Part shown: one piece after another, positions 15,543 through 23,547 of the stretch
Layout: the number at the start of each line of letters is the position of its first letter
How positions within the stretch are numbered: position 1 is the stretch's first letter
Source of the DNA: Oceanirhabdus seepicola
GTDB lineage: Bacteria > Bacillota > Clostridia > Clostridiales > Clostridiaceae
Assembly: GCF_023684385.1 (NCBI RefSeq)
Contig: NZ_JAGSOJ010000006.1
Location: 1 to 64,000, forward strand
DNA: 64,000 nt
Direction of reading: 5' to 3'
Translations under genes and position numbers: made by a program
Notes under the pieces: model-generated
The model's database searches: none
What the model was told of the DNA's origin: nothing
The model's input: only the letters and a program-made list of their open reading frames with translations

Positions 15543-16568
15543 ATGAAACAAGTAACAATTGAACATAATATGGCAATTGAGTGCATTACCACAATGATGC
15601 GAATTGCAGAATTAGATTATTTTGAAATTTATATTGAAGAACATAAATTTATAGGGTGCACTAAGATTAAAGAAAAACTACATACTTTGAGCAATCAATT
15701 AAATTCATTTGAGAAGAATGACTTAGATATTCTTTTTAAAAAATTCAAACTAAATTTTTATTATTTAATATTATTTATTACAAAAACAGATGTGACAACA
15801 GTTAACGAATTATTAGATAAGCTAAAAGGACTATCAAGTGATGAATATTTAGAAGAGTGTTTTAGAATATCTTCTCACGATATTTCTATAGATGACGATG
15901 ATGAGACTGTTTATGAAGCTGTTACTGAGAGGTATTCTACTGAAGATGCACACTTTTTTATTGAATTTAAAAATGATACAAAACTCCTTCACACAAAACT
16001 GCTCAATATAATTGAATCTTTTTATAATAAAGTTTTCATGAAAGAAGAAGAGTGGATTACAAGAGAAATTGAGCCAATCTTAAAGAATCACATCATTTCA
16101 TTTAATGAAAATAAAAAAGGCTTTTTAGATAGTATTGGCAATGGCAATTATGAAATATTAGTAAATAGAGGTAAAGATGTTAAGATAAATATTTGCTACT
16201 TAGAAGAATTTATACCGAGATACTTATTTGATAAAGATACATATATATTTGTGTATGGGTTTGGAGAAGAGCAGAAATTGAAGCAGAAAAGTAGCAATAT
16301 AAACCCTCAAGAGATTTTCAAGACTTTATCTGATGAAACGAGACTAAGAATTATATCGTTGTTAAGTCAGAAAAAGTGGGCACGAAAAGATTTAGTAAAA
16401 GAGATAGGACTTACATCAGCTACGATGACATACCAATTAAACAAGTTAATAACATTGGGTTTAATTGAATTGATTGTAGGAGGAGATAGTAAGAAGACTT
16501 TATATACTTTAAATAAGGATGCTTTTAGGACATTAGTAAATAGTGCTCTTGATGAAATTATATTATAA
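15543..16568 (+). CDS. ArsR-family transcriptional regulator with a large N-terminal domain
   Basis: A 341-aa protein. The first 250 residues have no motif I recognise and are rich in acidic and aromatic residues (ISIDDDDETVYEAV). The C terminus is an ArsR winged helix (about residues 257-335): IFKTLSDETRLRIISLLSQ, then TSATMTYQLNKLITLGLIE. Long proteins of this build in Firmicutes have an N-terminal ligand or partner domain of unknown function. No metal-binding Cys motif is seen. It precedes a methyltransferase gene by 16 bp, so the two are likely cotranscribed. Confidence 0.8.
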   Translation: MKQVTIEHNMAIECITTMMRIAELDYFEIYIEEHKFIGCTKIKEKLHTLSNQLNSFEKNDLDILFKKFKLNFYYLILFITKTDVTTVNELLDKLKGLSSDEYLEECFRISSHDISIDDDDETVYEAVTERYSTEDAHFFIEFKNDTKLLHTKLLNIIESFYNKVFMKEEEWITREIEPILKNHIISFNENKKGFLDSIGNGNYEILVNRGKDVKINICYLEEFIPRYLFDKDTYIFVYGFGEEQKLKQKSSNINPQEIFKTLSDETRLRIISLLSQKKWARKDLVKEIGLTSATMTYQLNKLITLGLIELIVGGDSKKTLYTLNKDAFRTLVNSALDEIIL

Positions 16569-16584
16569 GAAAAGGGGAGATTAT

Positions 16585-17208
16585 ATGAAACCAATTTTTA
16601 GACAAAATCAACTTTTTACGTTTATGCTCTATTGCAATGGACAAGGGTTAGAGAAGAACATATTAGACTGTGGAGCAGGAGGAATGTTACCACCCTTAGC
16701 ATTGTTTAAAGAACATGGATATGAAACTACGGGGATAGATATTAGTGATAAAGCGATTGAACATGCCAATAAGTTCCAAAGTGAACATAGTATAAAATTG
16801 AATATTACAAAAGGAGATATGAAGGAGCTATCATTTGAAGATAATTCATTTAATTTCTGTTACTCATATAATACGATATTTCACATGAGTAAGGAAGATG
16901 TTAAAAAAAGCTTGGAGGAAATGAAAAGAGTATTAGTTCCAGGTGGGTTGATGTTCGTGAATTTCGTTTCTACAAGTGATGAAAGATGTGGTATTGGAGA
17001 AGAAGTAAGACCTGGTGAATATTATGAAATGGAACATGGTGAAAAAGTTCTTCACAGTTATTTTGATGAGAATGAAGGGGACGAGTTATTTAGACAATTA
17101 GGGTTAAAAAGAATTTATAAAGAAGTACGAAAGCGCATTGGTCCAAAACTTGGTGGTGGTTTCGTGACATTAGGATATATTGATTATATAGTAGAAAAAT
17201 CACTTTAA
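16585..17208 (+). CDS. SAM-dependent class I methyltransferase
   Basis: A 207-aa Rossmann-type methyltransferase. Motif I is ILDCGAGGMLPPLAL (with CGAGG in place of the commoner GxGxG), then GIDISDKAIEHA, the acidic strand-2 end, and FCYSYNTIFHM (motif IV). Substrate unknown. The frame is open from 16543, but AAGGGGAG sits just before ATG 16585, which gives a family-like N terminus. Cotranscription with the ArsR regulator suggests that the regulator controls it. Confidence 0.8.
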   Translation: MKPIFRQNQLFTFMLYCNGQGLEKNILDCGAGGMLPPLALFKEHGYETTGIDISDKAIEHANKFQSEHSIKLNITKGDMKELSFEDNSFNFCYSYNTIFHMSKEDVKKSLEEMKRVLVPGGLMFVNFVSTSDERCGIGEEVRPGEYYEMEHGEKVLHSYFDENEGDELFRQLGLKRIYKEVRKRIGPKLGGGFVTLGYIDYIVEKSL

Positions 17209-17500
17209 AGTGATTACTATTGCATGTGAAGATAAAATAATCGAAGGTTACTCTGGTATTATTATATAATCACTGATTGTTGGTATGGAGAGTCAAAACC
17301 TGAACAAAAGAATTAATCAATAACTTAAATATAAAAGGAAAACTTATAAGTGCTATATGCGGGGCAAGAACAATATTCTTGATAAAGGTAGATATTTTTG
17401 CAAAATGATAATTATATATTGCGAATGGTTTGATTTACTTGAAAGTCAAGAGGAATGAGATAATTTAGATAAAAATACTAATGGACTTAAATTTATAGTA

Positions 17501-17550
17501 ATGAAGGTTCTGACCTTAGGTCAGAACCTTCATGCGTTGTCCACTCTTAA
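17501..17550. repeat. Strong 15-bp hairpin with hairpin-repeat right-end remnant
   Basis: ATGAAGGTTCTGACC-TTA-GGTCAGAACCTTCAT (17501-17533) is a perfect hairpin between convergent genes. It is followed by GCGTTGTCCACTCTTAACTT, a degraded version of the right terminus of the 247-bp repeat. It may act as a terminator for either strand, though the T run is poor. The rest of 17209-17500 holds no gene I can support. Confidence 0.6.
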
Positions 17551-17556
17551 CTTATT

Positions 17557-18276
17557 TTAATGTTTTTTACATAACAACATATACTGAGTTGCTCCTTGGA
17601 ACCCTACTTCGATAACTCGTTTTTTTAGTTCTTCAGCTGTAGAGCAGATTTCATCATATGCTTCATGATCCTTAATCTTATCTCGAACATTATCAAGTAT
17701 AGTGCCAACCTGAACGGATAATTGTTCTCTTGATTCTTGAGTATTAGGTTCAACATATTTAAACTCAATTTCATCAATAACTTTTAGGTCGTTTTCAAGT
17801 AAGATTTCTTTTATCTCCGCTTTATTATAAGTATCATTATGAACTTTACCAAGCATCCTAGATATTTTTGCAGACCAATGATGAAGAACTACATGTGTTT
17901 GCTGTTCCTCTGATTGATTATCTTTGAACATCTCATTTATTAGAATGTATCCATCATTTGATGTTACGCGTTTCATCTCATTAAATGATTTTTTTATGCC
18001 AGGAAGATGATGGATTGAATTTGAGAGGCATACAAGATCAAATGACCCGTCTTCATAGTCCATAGATTCTCCATTCATAACCTCCAAGTTTATTGATGGA
18101 TCATCAAAATTCTTTCTTGCCATTTCGATTACTCTTTCTTCAATATCAATTCCTGTAATCATTTCATAAGAAGGAAGATTTTCTTTCAGTAGTGTGATGA
18201 ATTCACCAACACCAGTACCGATGTCCAATACTTTTGAAGGTGAAAGATTTTCTAATAATTTTTTTACCTTGTCCAT
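17557..18276 (-). CDS. SAM-dependent class I methyltransferase
   Basis: A 239-aa methyltransferase (type 11/25 fold). Motif I is VLDIGTGVGEF, followed by TGIDIEERVIEMA, then FDLVCLSNSIHHLPG (motif IV). The C-terminal 90 residues have a His/Trp-containing segment (VVLHHWSAKISRML) and a helical tail. Substrate unknown. It is unrelated in detail to the methyltransferase at 16585. Convergent with that gene and divergent from the HATPase gene at 18518. Confidence 0.85.
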   Translation of the reverse strand: MDKVKKLLENLSPSKVLDIGTGVGEFITLLKENLPSYEMITGIDIEERVIEMARKNFDDPSINLEVMNGESMDYEDGSFDLVCLSNSIHHLPGIKKSFNEMKRVTSNDGYILINEMFKDNQSEEQQTHVVLHHWSAKISRMLGKVHNDTYNKAEIKEILLENDLKVIDEIEFKYVEPNTQESREQLSVQVGTILDNVRDKIKDHEAYDEICSTAEELKKRVIEVGFQGATQYMLLCKKH

Positions 18277-18517
18277 ACCAGTTCACTCCTTTAACTTCAT
18301 AAAATAACAAGTAAATTATATTCTTATATCTATATTAACACAAAATTGGAAAAATTCATAAAATTATATAAATAAGCTATAAAAGTAAAAAAAGAGGAGC
18401 AAAAATTTTATTAAGATGAGAGTTTAAAACACATATGATGATTTTTCCTTATGTGAAATCATGTTATAATAATGTATATAAAAGATTGGTCTTTATACAA
18501 GAGGTGGAGGGGTAATT

Positions 18518-19066
18518 ATGAGAGAATTATCATTACATATATTAGATTTAGTTCAGAACTCGATAACTGCTGAGAGTAATTTAATTAAGGTACATATAGA
18601 AGAAAACTCAAGTGAAAACCTTTTTAAAATAATTATTGAAGATGATGGTAAGGGTATGGAAAAAGAATTTTTACAGAAAGTTAAAAGTCCTTTCACAACA
18701 ACAAGAGATACAAGAGATGTTGGGCTTGGAATCCCTCTTTTTGAATCAGCATGTGATAGATGTGGAGGAGAACTTGAAATTTGGTCAGAGGTTGGTTCAG
18801 GAACTAAATTGACAGGGATTATGGAAAGGAATAATATTGATAGACCTCCTTTAGGAAGAATAAACGAAACAATTAGTTCTTTATTGTTATTTGACAATGT
18901 GGATATTGAATATATTCATAAATTTAATGAGAATGAGTTTGTATTTAGGAGTACTGAGATTAAGGAGATTGTGGGTGAAGATATTAATTCGCCTAAAGTT
19001 ATAAACTGGATAAATGAATATATCCTAGAAAACCTTCAGGGTATAGGTGTTGAGATCTGGAATTAA
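18518..19066 (+). CDS. HATPase-domain protein
   Basis: A 182-aa GHKL ATPase. N box region ILDLVQNSITAES, G1 box EDDGKGM, F/G2 region SPFTTTRDTRDVGLGIPLFE, followed by CGGELEIWSEVGSGTKL, and a C-terminal tail with no known domain. It lacks a dimerisation/His domain, so it is not a classical sensor kinase. Genes of this type often adjoin hydC in clostridial hydrogenase operons; here it lies about 3 kb downstream of hydA with its own promoter region. Site GGTGGAGGGG before ATG 18518. Confidence 0.8.
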   Translation: MRELSLHILDLVQNSITAESNLIKVHIEENSSENLFKIIIEDDGKGMEKEFLQKVKSPFTTTRDTRDVGLGIPLFESACDRCGGELEIWSEVGSGTKLTGIMERNNIDRPPLGRINETISSLLLFDNVDIEYIHKFNENEFVFRSTEIKEIVGEDINSPKVINWINEYILENLQGIGVEIWN

Positions 19067-19110
19067 ATTTTTTTGAATATAAATTGATTTTTAGGATATC
19101 CTTCTAGTAG

Positions 19111-19268
19111 GGCATGTGAAAATAAATAACAAGTCAAAGATGCGACGGATATTTTGCGGGATGCGAAGAGTTGGGTTCCGCTGATAGTTAATCTATCAGT
19201 GGGTTCCAAGGATGAAGTATACCACAAAATAGACTAGCATACTGACTAGTTATTTATTTGAATATGCC
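19111..19268. mobile_element. MITE-like element, copy 2 (158 bp)
   Basis: GGCATGTGAAAATAAATAAC (from 19111) and the inverse of GGCATATTCAAATAAATAAC (to 19268) form inverted ends of about 26 bp. Inside is a small hairpin, CTGATAG-TTAAT-CTATCAG. It is the same type and almost the same size as 7995-8151. It fills the gap between the HATPase and the zinc-ribbon gene. Confidence 0.65.
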
Positions 19269-19283
19269 TAAGGAGGATGAATA

Positions 19284-19448
19284 ATGATTAAACTTTTTTG
19301 TGAGAAATGTCATTCTATCTGGTATACATCTATTGAACGTGATGATTTAATATGTGACAAATGTGGTGCAAAATTAATTAAAGTTGATATAAATTCTGAT
19401 AATGATGAGCTTATAAAAAATAAAAACATAATTGAGAATGGTGAATGA
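19284..19448 (+). CDS. Small zinc-ribbon protein (54 aa)
   Basis: ATG 19284 follows AAGGAGGATGA at good spacing and encodes 54 residues with two CxxC knuckles, CEKC (residues 6-9) and CDKC (about residues 24-27), then an acidic tail. This looks like a rubredoxin/zinc-ribbon fold, perhaps a metal-binding or protein-interaction module. The function is not known. The MITE ends 15 bp upstream and may have displaced its original promoter. Confidence 0.7.
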   Translation: MIKLFCEKCHSIWYTSIERDDLICDKCGAKLIKVDINSDNDELIKNKNIIENGE

Positions 19449-19705
19449 AAAATTAAATTTTTTAAAAACATCAATAATGTTTGCTGATGTTTCTTAATAG
19501 CAATAAAATATTACATTTTAAAAAGTGGGTGACAATCTTAATATGTTGCCGACCTTTTTTTGATTTTAAAAGTTTGCTTTAATACGAAATAATAGAGAAG
19601 ATAGTTATATAACAAATACAATATTTAATCGCAGATAAAATGACTAAAAACCCGTTGTTATAAAGACCAACATGATGCTTTATGAAAATTTTCCATAAAA
19701 GGATA

Positions 19706-19764
19706 TTGACATATATTAATATGCTGTTTATACTGTATATATAACATATAAACAGTATAAACAG
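19706..19764 (+). promoter_or_regulatory. Promoter and GntR-type operator of the ABC-2 operon
   Basis: TTGACA (19706-19711), 17-bp spacer, TATACT (19729-19734). A perfect 12-bp inverted repeat, CTGTTTATACTG (19724-19735) and CAGTATAAACAG (19753-19764), covers the -10 element and the start site. This placement suits autorepression by the GntR regulator encoded next. The 19449-19705 stretch holds only a possible terminator (AAACATCA...TGATGTTT near 19466). Confidence 0.75.
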
Positions 19765-19830
19765 TATGAACGATTTTAGTGTTGTTTCTATGTTAAAAAA
19801 ATTAAACTAATGAGTTAGGTGATTTTAAAA

Positions 19831-20205
19831 ATGAAAATATTAATATCAAATTCTAGTTCTATGCCTATATATGAACAAATAGGTGATCAGATAAAAACTT
19901 TGATACTGAAGGGTGATATAGAACCAGGAGAGCCATTACCATCTATTAGGATGTTGGCGAAAGAACTACATATTAGCGTTATAACAACTAAGAGGGCTTA
20001 CGAGGAACTTGAGAGAGATGGTTACATTGAAACTGTCAGGGGAAAGGGAAGTTTTGTTAAATCGCAGAATCAGGAACTTCTAAGAGAAAAGAAACTAAAG
20101 AGAATTGAAGATATGCTAAGTGATGTAGTAGATGAGTCTAGATCTCTTGGGCTATCACTGAATGAATTGAGTGAATTGTTAAGTGTAATTTATGAAGAGG
20201 AATAG
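19831..20205 (+). CDS. GntR-family (YtrA subfamily) transcriptional regulator
   Basis: A 124-aa regulator. The winged helix covers PIYEQIGDQIKTLIL, then GEPLPSIRMLAKELHISV and GYIETVRGKGSFV. The short C-terminal tail, without an effector domain, is typical of the YtrA subfamily, which controls an adjacent ABC transporter. ATG 19831 is chosen over GTG 19819 for the spacing to TAGGTGA. It probably represses its own operon through the inverted repeat at 19724-19764. Confidence 0.88.
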   Translation: MKILISNSSSMPIYEQIGDQIKTLILKGDIEPGEPLPSIRMLAKELHISVITTKRAYEELERDGYIETVRGKGSFVKSQNQELLREKKLKRIEDMLSDVVDESRSLGLSLNELSELLSVIYEEE

Positions 20206-20216
20206 GAGGATGTAAC

Positions 20217-21083
20217 ATGAGTAAAATTTTAGAAGTAAACAATATAACAAAGGATTATGGAAAATTTAAATTGGATAATGTAAGTTTCTCTCTTGATAGA
20301 GGATATGTTATGGGGTTTATTGGACCCAATGGTGCTGGGAAAAGTACAACAATAAAGATGATTATGAACCTAATACGCCGTAATAGCGGGGAAATAAAGG
20401 TTTTTGGTAAGGATAATATAGAATCAGAAAAGGAAATAAAAGAGAAGATTGGATTCGTATATGATGAGTGTTTTTATTATCAAGAGTTATCACTTAAAGA
20501 TAACGCTAAGATCATATCGAGATTCTATAAAAATTGGGATAACAAAAAATATAAAGAGCTTATAGATAGATTTAATTTAATAGAAAAGAAGAAAGTAAAA
20601 CAGTTATCAAAAGGAATGAAGATGAAATTTTCATTGGCAATGGCTTTATCACACAATGCAGAGTTTTTAATAATGGATGAGCCGACATCAGGATTGGATC
20701 CTGTATTCAGAAGTGAGATACTTGACCTTCTATATGAAGAGATTCAAGATGATAAAAAATCAGTATTCTTTTCAACTCATATAACAAGTGATCTTGAAAA
20801 AATTGCAGATTATATAACATTTATAAATAATGGTAAATTGGTATTTTCAAAGGAAAAAGATGAGATAATGGAGACATACTCTTTAGTAAGGGGAGGAAAA
20901 GAAATATTAAATAGTACACTTAAAAATGATTTCATAAGCATAAAAGAGAATTCTTTTGGTTTTGAAGGGTTAACGACTAATAGTAGAGAAATTCAAAGCA
21001 ACTTTAAGGATAAGGTTATTATCGAGAAGGCTTCCTTAGAGGATATAATGCTCTATACAATAGGAGGGGAGAAGAGTGCTTAG
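20217..21083 (+). CDS. ABC transporter ATP-binding protein (YtrB/BcrA-like)
   Basis: A 288-aa ATPase. Walker A is GPNGAGKST (about residue 38), the signature is the degenerate QLSKGMKMKFSLAMAL, and Walker B is FLIMDEPTSGLDP. The C-terminal 70 residues form the extension usual in ABC-2 exporters. It works with the two membrane proteins encoded next. Substrate unknown; YtrA-type operons often respond to cell-wall stress. AGGAGG precedes ATG 20217. It overlaps the next gene by 8 bp. Confidence 0.9.
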   Translation: MSKILEVNNITKDYGKFKLDNVSFSLDRGYVMGFIGPNGAGKSTTIKMIMNLIRRNSGEIKVFGKDNIESEKEIKEKIGFVYDECFYYQELSLKDNAKIISRFYKNWDNKKYKELIDRFNLIEKKKVKQLSKGMKMKFSLAMALSHNAEFLIMDEPTSGLDPVFRSEILDLLYEEIQDDKKSVFFSTHITSDLEKIADYITFINNGKLVFSKEKDEIMETYSLVRGGKEILNSTLKNDFISIKENSFGFEGLTTNSREIQSNFKDKVIIEKASLEDIMLYTIGGEKSA

Positions 21084-21705
21084 TCTTTTATATAAGGATT
21101 TTAAATTACAGAAAATTGGGATTAAAAGCTTAATTATAGGGTTAGGGATTCTATTTATAGTTGGAGAACAATCTAATATTGAAAATTTTTTATACTTGAT
21201 AGGTTTGCCATTGTTAATTTATTCATATGTTATTACAGGTATAACATACGATGGCTATTATAAAGTAGAAGGTGTGATAGTATCTCTACCAATTACTAAA
21301 GATGAAATAGTTTTAGGCAAATACATTAATTTGATAATCTCTATGGTATTAAGTGGAGTACTAGCAATTGGTATAATTTTTGCAGCATCATTGAAATTTG
21401 ATATATTATTTGGAGAGTTTTTTAATCTAAGAAAACTATTTTTATCACTAGGCGGAGCTGCTTTCTTTGTTGCCTTATTGATGCCTGCATATTTAAAATA
21501 TGGACTTATAAAAGGAAAGTTATTGACTTTTATTGCTATGTTTGTATTGTTTGGGATAAATACATTTTTCAGCACTTTTGATGAACTAAAATTAAGAATA
21601 ATTGAGAGTAATTACTCAATGGTTATTATGATAGTACTATTTATTGCAGGTATACTTGTATCATATAGTGTTTCTCTTAAAGTATACAAAGGGAGGGAAT
21701 TCTAG
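21076..21705 (+). CDS. ABC-2 type membrane protein (first permease)
   Basis: A 209-aa hydrophobic protein with about six predicted membrane segments (for example SLIIGLGILFIVGEQ, LVIMIVLFIAGILVS-like stretches). The pattern DGYYKVEGVIVSLPIT in the first cytoplasmic loop is typical of ABC-2 permeases of the YtrC/YhcI kind. GTG start at 21076 overlaps the ATPase gene. Paired with a second permease starting 2 bp after its stop, giving a heterodimeric channel. Confidence 0.82.
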   Translation: MLSLLYKDFKLQKIGIKSLIIGLGILFIVGEQSNIENFLYLIGLPLLIYSYVITGITYDGYYKVEGVIVSLPITKDEIVLGKYINLIISMVLSGVLAIGIIFAASLKFDILFGEFFNLRKLFLSLGGAAFFVALLMPAYLKYGLIKGKLLTFIAMFVLFGINTFFSTFDELKLRIIESNYSMVIMIVLFIAGILVSYSVSLKVYKGREF

Positions 21706-21706
21706 T

Positions 21707-22402
21707 ATGAGATCTCTCGTAATGAAAGATTTGAGTATGTTGAAATATAAATGGTTATTTACAATCATAGCAGCAATCGTTACAATTTCATATGGATTAG
21801 CAGGTGTTTACAACGGAAGTGCTGATATTTCGAAAACTATTGTATTTCAGTTAGGGTTTAATTTAGCGGGAATCTTTATAGTGTTTTTATTTTGTGTATT
21901 GATGCCTTTAGGATATGAAGAACAAAATAAAAGTAATATTATCTTGAGAAGTCTTCCTGTAAGTAATGGGGATATAGCCATATCTAAATACATTTACACA
22001 ATAATTGTTTTCATACTATGGGTAATTGTAAGTAGAGTTGGTCCAATAATTTATTTTGCTGCAAAAGGAGAATTAACTGTTGAAGTTTTTCAACTTGATT
22101 ATATATTGATTGCTGCTTTAGGATATGGATTATTAGCATCAATTTATTTACCACTATATTTTAAATTCGGATATTTAAAGATGAGATATATTAATCTTGC
22201 TTTATATTTGATTATAGTTTTGTTTCCAAGTTTATTATCAAAGTTCTTTACTTCAATTGACGTTAGAAAAATAATGAAAATTATAGATAAATTGACTGGT
22301 TTATTTGGAAAAGTAGAGATATTTTTAGGATGTTTAGTTGGAATGATTTTTATAATATCATGTATGGTATCAATATGGGTATCAAATTATAGAGAAACTT
22401 AA
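21707..22402 (+). CDS. ABC-2 type membrane protein (second permease)
   Basis: A 231-aa membrane protein with about six membrane segments. It starts MRSLVMKDLSMLKYKW, with SNIILRSLPVSNGDIAISKY in its first loop, the counterpart of the SLPITKDEIVLGKY motif in the preceding permease. The frame is open from 21644, but AGGGAGGGAATT sits before ATG 21707. Last gene of the GntR operon, followed by a bidirectional terminator. Confidence 0.83.
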   Translation: MRSLVMKDLSMLKYKWLFTIIAAIVTISYGLAGVYNGSADISKTIVFQLGFNLAGIFIVFLFCVLMPLGYEEQNKSNIILRSLPVSNGDIAISKYIYTIIVFILWVIVSRVGPIIYFAAKGELTVEVFQLDYILIAALGYGLLASIYLPLYFKFGYLKMRYINLALYLIIVLFPSLLSKFFTSIDVRKIMKIIDKLTGLFGKVEIFLGCLVGMIFIISCMVSIWVSNYRET

Positions 22403-22421
22403 TGAAATTAGAAGGATATTA

Positions 22422-22457
22422 AAAAGCTATTAAATCAATTGGGATTTAATAGCTTTT
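22422..22457. terminator. Bidirectional terminator
   Basis: AAAAGCTATTAAATC (22422-22436) and GATTTAATAGCTTTT (22443-22457), a 15-bp perfect stem between the convergent permease and cyclophilin genes. Confidence 0.9.
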
Positions 22458-22466
22458 ATTTAAGGA

Positions 22467-23255
22467 TTATTGAGCTTTATGTGTTTCAAAAACAATATCT
22501 TCTATTACAATAGGTTCAATAGGTTTATCATTCTTACCTGTTTCAACAGCTGCAATTGAATCAACTACATCCATTCCTTCAAATATATGACCAAATACTG
22601 TATGATGACCATCTAGATGTGGTGTTCCGCCAATCTCTTTATATTTATCAATAGCAATTTGAGGGGATTGACCTTCTCCTTGCTCCTCCATTAGTAGAAC
22701 CTGCTTATCGATATAAGCTGCAATTTCTTCAGATTCTATAGGTGCTTGAACTATAAAGAATTGACTTCCATTTGTGTCAGGTCCGGCGTTAGCCATAGAA
22801 AGGGCTCCTCTAAAGTTATGAAGTTCTCTTGCAAATTCATCTTCAAATGGTTCATCCCAAATACTTTCTCCACCAGTACCGATACCTTTAGGATCTCCGC
22901 CTTGAATCATGAAGTCATTCATAACTCTATGGAATATAAGCCCATCATAATAGTTTTCTTTTGCATGAGTTATGAAGTTCTCAACAGCTTTAGGCGCATA
23001 TTCAGGGAAGAAACGAATCTTAATATCACCCATAGTTGTCTTCATAACAGCATATTCTTCTCCATCTTTCATTTCAGAGAATTGAGGAAGAGATTCCAAT
23101 ACAGGAACTTCTGCGATTTGGTCATCTTTTTCATTTTTTTTCTGTTCATTTTTTGTTGAATTGGTATTTGAATTATTATTTGTTGAAGTTTTTTTACCAC
23201 AACCTGTAAATAATAGTGCAGCTATACATATTACTGCTATAGTCTTTTTTAGCAT
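22467..23255 (-). CDS. Cyclophilin-type peptidyl-prolyl isomerase lipoprotein
   Basis: A 262-aa lipoprotein. The signal peptide ends in the lipobox LFTGC (Cys about residue 19), followed by a Lys/Asn/Thr-rich linker. The cyclophilin domain shows FHRVMNDFMIQGGDP, SMANAGPDTNGSQFFIV and HTVFGHIFEGMDVVD. It catalyses proline cis-trans isomerisation of exported proteins on the outer face of the membrane. An insertion near residue 175 (YIDKQVLLMEEQGEGQSPQ) lies between the core strands. It is monocistronic. Confidence 0.93.
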   Translation of the reverse strand: MLKKTIAVICIAALLFTGCGKKTSTNNNSNTNSTKNEQKKNEKDDQIAEVPVLESLPQFSEMKDGEEYAVMKTTMGDIKIRFFPEYAPKAVENFITHAKENYYDGLIFHRVMNDFMIQGGDPKGIGTGGESIWDEPFEDEFARELHNFRGALSMANAGPDTNGSQFFIVQAPIESEEIAAYIDKQVLLMEEQGEGQSPQIAIDKYKEIGGTPHLDGHHTVFGHIFEGMDVVDSIAAVETGKNDKPIEPIVIEDIVFETHKAQ

Positions 23256-23453
23256 GATAACATTCCTTTCTTATAAGGCCTATTGAAATATTTTGGTTCA
23301 TAAATAAACCTTTTTCTATTTTAAATTATATCACTGGATAAATTATCTTCAATGTTTTTAAATTAAAATTAATAAATTATTTTTTAAAATGGTAATAATT
23401 ACTGGTTTAAGGGGGGAGAATTTTCTTAATTGTATAAGTATTTTTAAATTAAA

Positions 23454-23503
23454 TACGAAAGTACTTTGAAAATGTTTGTTAATAGTATATAATATAAACG
23501 AAT
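23454..23503 (+). promoter_or_regulatory. purL promoter with possible PurR boxes
   Basis: TTGAAA (23466-23471), 16-bp spacer, TATAAT (23488-23493). ACGAA-containing AT-rich sites flank it (AAATACGAAAG near 23452 and AAACGAATAAT near 23497), like PurR half boxes of Firmicutes. A related perfect palindrome precedes purE. No purine riboswitch core is visible in 23256-23547. Confidence 0.45.
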
Positions 23504-23547
23504 AATATTTTAAAAACTAAATGAAATATTCGTGTGGAGGGATAGTT

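Noticed and set aside
16543..16584. Upstream start of the methyltransferase overlapping the ArsR gene
   Set aside because: ATG 16585 has the ribosome site and a family-like N terminus; the extension lies wholly in the previous gene or its spacer.
23256..23547. Purine riboswitch before purL
   Set aside because: The three-way-junction core with its conserved loops is not visible; only promoter and ACGAA sites are seen.
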